From an uncultured Faecalibacterium sp. (GTDB lineage Bacteria > Bacillota > Clostridia > Oscillospirales > Ruminococcaceae), in contig CAKSZS010000002.1 in NCBI GenBank assembly GCA_934525845.1, forward strand, positions 109,617-173,616: a stretch of 64,000 nucleotides of DNA, read 5' to 3'. Shown here piece by piece: positions 59,181 to 64,000 of this stretch (positions are counted from its first letter, which is position 1; the number at the start of each line of letters is the position of its first letter). The notes beneath the pieces were generated by a model. It was given only the letters and a program-made list of their open reading frames with translations, did not search any database and had not been told where the DNA came from. The position numbers were made by a program, and so were the translations under genes.

Positions 59181-60116
59181 ATGATGCAAGCGTATCGTAC
59201 CGAAGGTAATTACCGCTCCGCCGCCCATCTGGGCAGCACTGAGCTGCGCGCCGCCATGGCCGGCCGCGAGATCCTGCAGGCCACAGCCCTGGCGTTTGAC
59301 ACCCAGCGGCAGCTGCGGTTTGAGCTGGGCGGTGTGAAGGCCGTCATGCCCTTTGCCCAATGCGTGGACGGCGCCGAGAACGGCACTGTGCGGGACATTG
59401 CGGTGCTGACCCGGGTGGGCCGCCCCACCTGCTTTGTCATCGAGGGGATGGACACCGACCCGGACGGACAGCCGTTTTACCGGCTCTCCCGCGCGGAAGC
59501 CCAGCGGATGTGCAAGGCGGAGTATCTGGACAGTCTGAACCCCGGCGACATCCTGCCCTGCACGGTGACCCACATTGAGCCGTTTGGGGCCTTCTGCGAC
59601 GTGGGATGCGGCATCAGCGCCCTGCTGCCCATCGACTGCCTGTCGGTGAGCCGCATCGCCTCCCCGGCCGACCGGGTGAGCGTCGGGCAGAAGATCCTGT
59701 GCGTCATCAAGAACCGGGATGCCCAGGGGCGTTTTGTGCTGAGCATCCGGGAACTTCTGGGCACCTGGGCAGAGAATGCTGCCGGGTTCACTGTGGGCGA
59801 GACGGTGGTGGGCATCGTGCGCAGTGTGGAAGAATACGGCACCTTTATTGAGATCGCGCCCAACCTGGCCGGACTGGCGGAAAGCTGCGCCGGACTGACC
59901 CCCGGACAGGCTGTGAGCGTCTACATCAAGAACATCCTGCCCGAAAAGATGAAGATCAAACTGGTCATCGTGAACCACTCCCTGAGCCAGCGCCACCGGT
60001 TCGAGCTGCGGTACTTCCTCACCGAGGGGCATCTGGACCGCTGGGTGTACTCCACCCCGGAAAGCCCCAAGCAAATCGAAACGGATTTTTCGGCAGCGGC
60101 TTGCAATCCGCTGTAA
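59181..60116 (+). CDS. S1 RNA-binding domain protein
   Basis: A 311-residue protein with a KOW/S1-like N-terminal region (about 30-100), then two S1 domains (about 122-190, GDILPCTVTHIEPFGAFCDV, and about 205-260, GETVVGIVRSVEEYGTFIEI). The S1 repeats suggest RNA or ribosome binding; the target is unknown. AAAGAGG precedes the first ATG; a second ATG follows directly. It diverges from DUF951. Confidence 0.85.
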   Translation: MMQAYRTEGNYRSAAHLGSTELRAAMAGREILQATALAFDTQRQLRFELGGVKAVMPFAQCVDGAENGTVRDIAVLTRVGRPTCFVIEGMDTDPDGQPFYRLSRAEAQRMCKAEYLDSLNPGDILPCTVTHIEPFGAFCDVGCGISALLPIDCLSVSRIASPADRVSVGQKILCVIKNRDAQGRFVLSIRELLGTWAENAAGFTVGETVVGIVRSVEEYGTFIEIAPNLAGLAESCAGLTPGQAVSVYIKNILPEKMKIKLVIVNHSLSQRHRFELRYFLTEGHLDRWVYSTPESPKQIETDFSAAACNPL

Positions 60117-60129
60117 AACCCTTTATACT
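60101..60129 (+). promoter_or_regulatory. Promoter of DUF4364 gene
   Basis: TTGCAA (60101-60106), 17-bp spacer, TATACT (60124-60129). The -35 lies within the last codons of the S1 gene. Confidence 0.7.
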
Positions 60130-60171
60130 AGAGAGGAACGCGAAGCTTGAGAATGTGAAAATACAAAGGGG

Positions 60172-60744
60172 ATGGATCGAACGATGACCGCCAACGATGC
60201 TTTTACTGCCGGAGTACGCCCCGGCGGACTGACCAGCAGCACCGAGATCCGGCTGCTGCTGTGTTACCTGGTAAAGAATGCCGGGCCGATCGCCCGCCAG
60301 CAGATCGAAAATGCCCTGATGGAAGAAGCGCTGGTCAACTACTTTGAGATCGGCTCCTGCCTGGATGATATCACCCGCCAGCAGCTGGTGATCCTGAAGG
60401 ACGGCCAGTACTTCATCACAGACAAGGGACGCAAGGTGGCGCAGGAGCTGGCCTACGACCTGCCCCGCAGTGTGCGGGAAAAAGCCGTGACCGCCGTGCT
60501 GCGCGCCCAGACCTGGGCACGCAAGGAGGCCGAGTACCGCGCCGACATCTCCGAGCAGCCGGACGGGCACTGCACGGTGCGCTGCACGGTCAAGGCACTG
60601 GATCAGAACCTGTTCTGCCTGGAACTGGGTGCTCCTGACCGCTTGAGCGCCGAACTGGTGAAAAAGCAGTTCATCCTCAAGGGCAACGAGATCTATCAGC
60701 TGCTCATCAACAAGCTGACCGAAGAAGAAAAGCAACGATTTTGA
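60172..60744 (+). CDS. DUF4364 family protein
   Basis: A 190-residue DUF4364 protein, a clostridial family with a winged-helix-like N-terminus (EIRLLLCYLVKNAGPIARQQ, then FEIGSCLDDITRQQLVIL). A regulatory or DNA-binding role is suspected but not shown. ATG 60172 is adjacent to AAAGGGG; ATG 60184 has looser spacing. Its stop codon overlaps the left arm of a 242-bp inverted repeat element. Confidence 0.88.
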   Translation: MDRTMTANDAFTAGVRPGGLTSSTEIRLLLCYLVKNAGPIARQQIENALMEEALVNYFEIGSCLDDITRQQLVILKDGQYFITDKGRKVAQELAYDLPRSVREKAVTAVLRAQTWARKEAEYRADISEQPDGHCTVRCTVKALDQNLFCLELGAPDRLSAELVKKQFILKGNEIYQLLINKLTEEEKQRF

Positions 60745-60797
60745 ATGGCCGCCGCTTCGCTCTGGCCATAAAGAGCGGAAATTCAATGATTTTATTT

Positions 60798-60838
60798 GCG
60801 GTTTGGAAGTGTCTGCGGACGCTTCCAAACCGCTTTTT
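60798..60838 (+). terminator. Terminator after DUF4364 (first)
   Basis: GCGGTTTGGAAG (60798-60809) pairs perfectly with CTTCCAAACCGC (60822-60833), followed by TTTTT. Confidence 0.8.
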
Positions 60839-60897
60839 CACGAGAAGGGTCCAAACTTCAAACTGCATTTTCCCTTACGACCCTTCCTGTGAAAAGC

Positions 60898-60932
60898 AAA
60901 AACGGAAAAGTCCGCAGACTTTTCCGTTTTTT
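60898..60932. terminator. Terminator between DUF4364 and spoIVA (second)
   Basis: AAAAACGGAAAAGTC (60898-60912) pairs perfectly with GACTTTTCCGTTTTT (60917-60931). T or A runs on both sides make it usable from either direction, including for the convergent spoIVA. Confidence 0.85.
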
Positions 60933-60995
60933 GAATATAAAAATAATTCCGCTGAATAGGGCCAACGTGAAACGGCGGCCATTCTCAATAAAAAA

Positions 60996-62486
60996 TCAGA
61001 TCAGGATGCAGATCAGCCCGGTGCAGCCATCGTTGATGACCTTTTCCAGCGTACCCTGCAGCTGGGTGCGGGCTTCCTGCGGGATGTGCAGAAGCTTGTT
61101 CTGCAGCCCCTCGTTCACCAGCTCGTGCAGGCTTTTGCCGAAGATGTTGGACTGCCACAGCTTGACCGGATCATCCTCGAAATCGGCCAACAGGCTGTGC
61201 ACCAGCTCTTCGCTCTGCCGTTCCGTGCCCACGATGGGGCTGATCTCGGTGTGGATGGTGGCCTTCATCATGTGGATGGAGGGGGCGCAGGCTTCCAGCC
61301 GGACGCCGTAGCGCCCGCCCTGCTGCACGATCTCGGGCTGTTCCAGCTGCAGCTCCCCGATGGAGGGCATCACGATGCCGTAGCCGGTGGCCTCCACCTG
61401 TTCCAGCGCACTGCGCACCTTCTCATATTCCCGCTTGGCGTGCGCCAGCTCCAGGATGCAGGGCATCAGCCCGGCCTCATCGCCGATCTCCAGACCGGTC
61501 TGCTCGCTGAGCACCTGGTAGAAGATCTCCGGCTTCAGCTCCACGCCGATGCGCACGCTGCCGCCCGCCAGATCCATGCCCTGCACCGCAGACCGCTGCA
61601 CGGCTTCGCATTCCAGCGCCGGGGCGTCGGTGCCGGTGGGAACGTCCTTCATGCGGGCCGTCCGACCGGCCAGATCCAGTGCCGCCGCATAGATCTGCGC
61701 CTGCAGCCAGTGGCCGGTCTCCAGCCGGTTGACCCACCGGGGCAGGGCGAAATCCAGCTCCTGCACCGGGAACTCGTACAGCACCTGCCGCAGGATCTCG
61801 CCCAGCGCCGCCGCATCCAGATCCACACAGCTCACCGGCAGAACGGTGCGGCGGTAATCCCGCGCCATGCCTGCGGCCAGCTGCTTCGTTTCCGGCGCGT
61901 CCGGATGGGTGCTGTTGAGCAGGATGACATAGGGCCTGCCCAGCGCTTCCAGCTCCTCGACGACCCGCTTTTCAGCGCGGACATAGCCCTCCCGCGGGAT
62001 GTCGCTGACCGTGCCGTCGGTGGTGACCACGATGCCGATGGTGGAGTGGTCGCAGATGACCTTGCGGGTGCCGGTCTCTGCGGCCTGATCGAAGGGCACC
62101 TCTTCCTCGAACCACGGGCTTTTGACCATGCGGGGCCGCTCGTTTTCTTCGTGTCCCATGGCGCCGTCCACCATATAGCCCACGCAGTCGATGAGCCGCA
62201 CCCGGCAGGCTCCGCCGCCCTCCAGCTGCAGCGGCACGGCGGTCTCCGGAATGAACTTTGGCTCGGTGGTCATGATGGTGCGCCCCGCCGCCGACTGGGG
62301 CAGCTCATCCCGGGCACGCAGACGGGCGGCGTCGGTGCCCATGGCGGGCAGCACCAGCTCCTCCATAAAGCGCTTGATGAAGGTGGATTTCCCGCTCCGC
62401 ACCGGCCCCACCACCCCGATGTAGATATCGCCGCCGGTGCGTTCGCCGATTTCCCGGCAGATCCTGCTTTGCTGTTGTTTGTCCAA
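60996..62486 (-). CDS. spoIVA: Stage IV sporulation protein A (coat morphogenetic ATPase)
   Basis: SpoIVA polymerises with ATP on the forespore surface to found the coat. This 496-residue protein is close along its whole length to B. subtilis SpoIVA: GERTGGDIYIGVVGPVRSGK, Walker A GPVRSGKS (27-34), DELPQSAAGRTIMTTEPKF, LIDCVGYMVDGA, and a C-terminus ending INDGCTGLICILI. TTG 62486 has AAGGGGAG at 7 nt; the longer frame to 62933 is rejected. A sigma-E-like promoter lies upstream. SipL and SpoVM, its partners, are also in this window. Confidence 0.96.
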   Translation of the reverse strand: MDKQQQSRICREIGERTGGDIYIGVVGPVRSGKSTFIKRFMEELVLPAMGTDAARLRARDELPQSAAGRTIMTTEPKFIPETAVPLQLEGGGACRVRLIDCVGYMVDGAMGHEENERPRMVKSPWFEEEVPFDQAAETGTRKVICDHSTIGIVVTTDGTVSDIPREGYVRAEKRVVEELEALGRPYVILLNSTHPDAPETKQLAAGMARDYRRTVLPVSCVDLDAAALGEILRQVLYEFPVQELDFALPRWVNRLETGHWLQAQIYAAALDLAGRTARMKDVPTGTDAPALECEAVQRSAVQGMDLAGGSVRIGVELKPEIFYQVLSEQTGLEIGDEAGLMPCILELAHAKREYEKVRSALEQVEATGYGIVMPSIGELQLEQPEIVQQGGRYGVRLEACAPSIHMMKATIHTEISPIVGTERQSEELVHSLLADFEDDPVKLWQSNIFGKSLHELVNEGLQNKLLHIPQEARTQLQGTLEKVINDGCTGLICILI

Positions 62487-62546
62487 ACCTGCACTCCCCT
62501 TCCTGTTTGCACGGTGCACCGGACAGTACGCCGGTTCGCTCGTTGT

Positions 62547-62573
62547 ATCGTATGAAACGGGAAGGCTTCTTAT
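62547..62573 (-). promoter_or_regulatory. Sigma-E-like promoter of spoIVA
   Basis: On the minus strand, ATA (62573-62571), 16-bp spacer, CATACGAT (62554-62547). It agrees with ATA-N16-cATAcanT at all listed positions and is the same layout as at sipL. Transcription would start near 62540. Confidence 0.7.
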
Positions 62574-62599
62574 GCCCCGCAGGGCTTTTTTCCGCCGGT

Positions 62600-63511
62600 T
62601 CAGAACAGATCCAGCATGGCGTCCAGGTAAACGGCTTCCCGAACCTGCAGCTGATATTCCGGCTTGGTCAGATAGTACAGCAGAAATTCCAGGATCAGCG
62701 CGCTGCCCAGCCCGCGCCCCTCGATCTTGAACTGCGAAAAGCCCCGGGGCAGATACCGTTTCCGGATGGCCTCCGGCCCGATGAAGCTGGGGTTTTCCAT
62801 GGCCCGGGAGAAACGGTAGCCCTCCCGGGCACCCGGTGCCGTGCAGAGGTGCTCCGGGCCGGACTCCCCCAGGTTTTTGCGGCTGACGGCCTCGTAGCAG
62901 CGCTTCCGGTCCCGGCAGCCGACCCAGCAGCATTCGTTGCAGAGGAATTCCAGCTTGTCCTTCTGCGCATCGGGCAGGGTGTCCAGCTGTGCAAAGGCTT
63001 TGTTCAGGCGGAAATCCGGCACCACATAGCGGAACTCCGGGCGTGCCGTCTCGGCCTGCAGCTGTCCGAACCCGGTCAGCACCTTGGTGGTGGAGGAGAC
63101 CAGATACAACCCCGGATACTGCCTGCGCAGGTAGTCCGCCAGCAGGTCCGAATGCACGATGACGCCGTTGGGCACGGCACCGCCGGTCTCAAACAGCGCA
63201 CAGAGGGCGTTGCACTTCCGGTCCTGCAGGTGCTCCTCCCGCAACAGGGAGTTGCTGAAGGTCAGCCGCCCTGAGATTCCGTACTCCTGCAGAAGCGCCA
63301 GCACCTCCCGGGGATCCCCCTCCCCGAAGCCGGCACGTCCCCCGCCCCAGAGACAGTCGGCGGGGGCACCGTAGATTGAACCGATCCCGCACCAATCATA
63401 AAAGTACTCCCGGTGCGTCCGGAACAGCGGCAGAAAGATCCGGTACAGCTCCTGAAATTCAAACAGCCCCGGCAGATGATACCAGGCCGTCTTCTTGTTC
63501 TTTGGTTCCAT
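62600..63511 (-). CDS. Hypothetical protein with a cysteine cluster
   Basis: A 303-residue protein I cannot name. It has SIYGAPADCLWGGGRAGFGE near residue 50, TFSNSLL at about 84, a cysteine cluster CNECCWVGCRDRKRC (about 194-208, likely Fe-S or zinc), and the C-terminal FSQFKIEGRGLGSALILEFL. The overall pattern recalls TIM-barrel proteins of the peptidase U32 type, but this is only a resemblance. It lies upstream of spoIVA in the same direction, 113 bp away, but spoIVA has its own promoter. Confidence 0.75.
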   Translation of the reverse strand: MEPKNKKTAWYHLPGLFEFQELYRIFLPLFRTHREYFYDWCGIGSIYGAPADCLWGGGRAGFGEGDPREVLALLQEYGISGRLTFSNSLLREEHLQDRKCNALCALFETGGAVPNGVIVHSDLLADYLRRQYPGLYLVSSTTKVLTGFGQLQAETARPEFRYVVPDFRLNKAFAQLDTLPDAQKDKLEFLCNECCWVGCRDRKRCYEAVSRKNLGESGPEHLCTAPGAREGYRFSRAMENPSFIGPEAIRKRYLPRGFSQFKIEGRGLGSALILEFLLYYLTKPEYQLQVREAVYLDAMLDLF

Positions 63512-63557
63512 CGTTGCATCCTTTTCTTATTTTTCACGGGTGTCCCGGCCGAAATAG

Positions 63558-63590
63558 AAAAAGGAGAAGCCGCAAAGCTTCTCCTTTTTT
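63558..63590. terminator. Terminator of aspS
   Basis: AAAAAGGAGAAGC (63558-63570) pairs perfectly with GCTTCTCCTTTTT (63577-63589). It lies 20 bp past the aspS stop and serves both strands. Confidence 0.88.
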
Positions 63591-63607
63591 GCTGATCGGG
63601 ACCGGAC

Positions 63608-64000
63608 TTACGGGGTCAGACGGTTGGGGCCGCGGAACAGGAACTCCGCGTCCTTGATGCTCAGACCGCAGAGCAGCATGGTCAGGCGGTCGATGCCCAG
63701 ACCAAAGCCGCCGTGGGGCGGGCAGCCGTACTGGAAGAACTCCAGATAGAACTTGACGTCCTCGGCCAGACCCTTTTCCTCGGCCTGCTTCTTCAGCACC
63801 TCGTAGCGGTGCTCACGCTGGGCGCCGGTGGTGATCTCCACACCGCGCCAGATCAGGTCGTAGCCCTGGGGCACGCCGTTTTCGTCGCGCATATGGTAGA
63901 ACGCGCGCTTCTCGGCGGAATAGTCGGTGATGAACAGGAACTCGTGGCCATAGTGCTTCTTGACCCACTCGTAGCTCAGGCGCTCGGCCTCGGTGGTCAG
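63608..64000 (-). CDS. aspS: Aspartate--tRNA(Asp/Asn) ligase, C-terminal part (runs off the window)
   Basis: The last 131 codons of a class II synthetase; the frame is open to base 64000. The ending FFQYGCPPHGGFGLGIDRLT followed by MLLCGLSIKDAEFLFRGPNRLTP holds class II motif 3 (GLGIDR) and the conserved RGPNRLTP tail. This is the archaeal-like, short AspRS type often called non-discriminating, which also charges tRNA-Asn with Asp for later amidation by GatCAB. The upstream part, including motifs 1-2, is not visible. Confidence 0.88.
   Translation of the reverse strand: MTTEAERLSYEWVKKHYGHEFLFITDYSAEKRAFYHMRDENGVPQGYDLIWRGVEITTGAQREHRYEVLKKQAEEKGLAEDVKFYLEFFQYGCPPHGGFGLGIDRLTMLLCGLSIKDAEFLFRGPNRLTP

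Larger units (their letters stand above)
60743..60984. repeat. 242-bp nested inverted-repeat element
   Basis: Perfect 12-bp ends, GAATGGCCGCCG (60743-60754) and CGGCGGCCATTC (60973-60984), flank a segment with further nested arms (GCGGAAATT with AATTCCGC) and two internal terminator hairpins. The outer, middle and inner arms could fold into one long structure. It may be a miniature inverted-repeat element or a structured RNA. Confidence 0.65.

Overview
The window comes from a GC-rich, spore-lineage Gram-positive anaerobe: a member of the Clostridia, most likely Oscillospiraceae/Ruminococcaceae and probably a gut organism. The evidence is the Firmicutes gene order yicC-remA-gmk-priA-def-fmt-rsmB-rlmN-prpC-prkC-rsgA-thiN-spoVM, the Clostridia-type spore proteins SipL and SpoIVA, the SCIFF ranthipeptide with its maturase, an oleate hydratase and a biotin-dependent carboxyltransferase set. 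Genus cannot be fixed from sequence alone. Most genes lie on the minus strand, and many long plus-strand frames are only antisense shadows of GC-rich genes.

Layout. 1-4273 (minus): phoH, ybeY, era, recO and the start of mutS2 (rRNA maturation and DNA repair). 4465-5721 (plus): a PadR repressor with two perfect operators, its DUF2812 partner and a small protein. 5828-15020 (minus): a compact ten-gene operon for a selenium-dependent molybdenum hydroxylase (FAD, Fe-S and Mo subunits, YqeC, SelD, YedF, a cysteine desulfurase-like protein, DUF3343, XdhC, YqeB), with a divergent MocA-like gene (15141-15773) and a separately promoted xanthine/uracil-type permease (15777-17174). 17503-19685: azlC-azlD, a short-chain reductase and DUF1653. 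19838-21358: sipL, under a sigma-E-like promoter. 21475-33770 (minus): the conserved yicC-to-spoVM block, ending in a 28-residue SpoVM gene. 34035-37201 (minus): a transcarboxylase-like operon. 37553-39490 (plus): a membrane glycerophosphodiesterase. 39569-42670 (minus): SCIFF peptide, its radical-SAM maturase and a PLP decarboxylase.

43021-45272 holds a DUF2508 gene, an AT-rich pocket (coiled-coil membrane protein and divergent HTH regulator) and tRNA-Gln(CUG). 45273-53589 (minus): Tat-exported 5'-nucleotidase, oleate hydratase, RNase R, SecG and a penicillin-binding protein. 53866-58995 (minus): DUF951, prfA, threonylcarbamoyl-AMP synthase, coaE, a lytic transglycosylase and an M18 aminopeptidase. 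59181-60744 (plus): an S1-domain protein and DUF4364. 60996-64000 (minus): spoIVA, an unrecognised Cys-cluster protein and the C-terminus of AspRS.

The most notable observation is that SpoVM, SipL and SpoIVA, the three proteins known to build the basement of the clostridial spore coat, are all in this window. The sipL and spoIVA genes are preceded by the same ATA-N16-CATAC-type (sigma-E-like) promoter. Other leads are the selenium hydroxylase operon, the SCIFF attenuator, the perfect palindrome upstream of oleate hydratase, the shared operator of the AT-rich HTH/coiled-coil pair, and a 242-bp nested inverted repeat upstream of the spoIVA 3' end.
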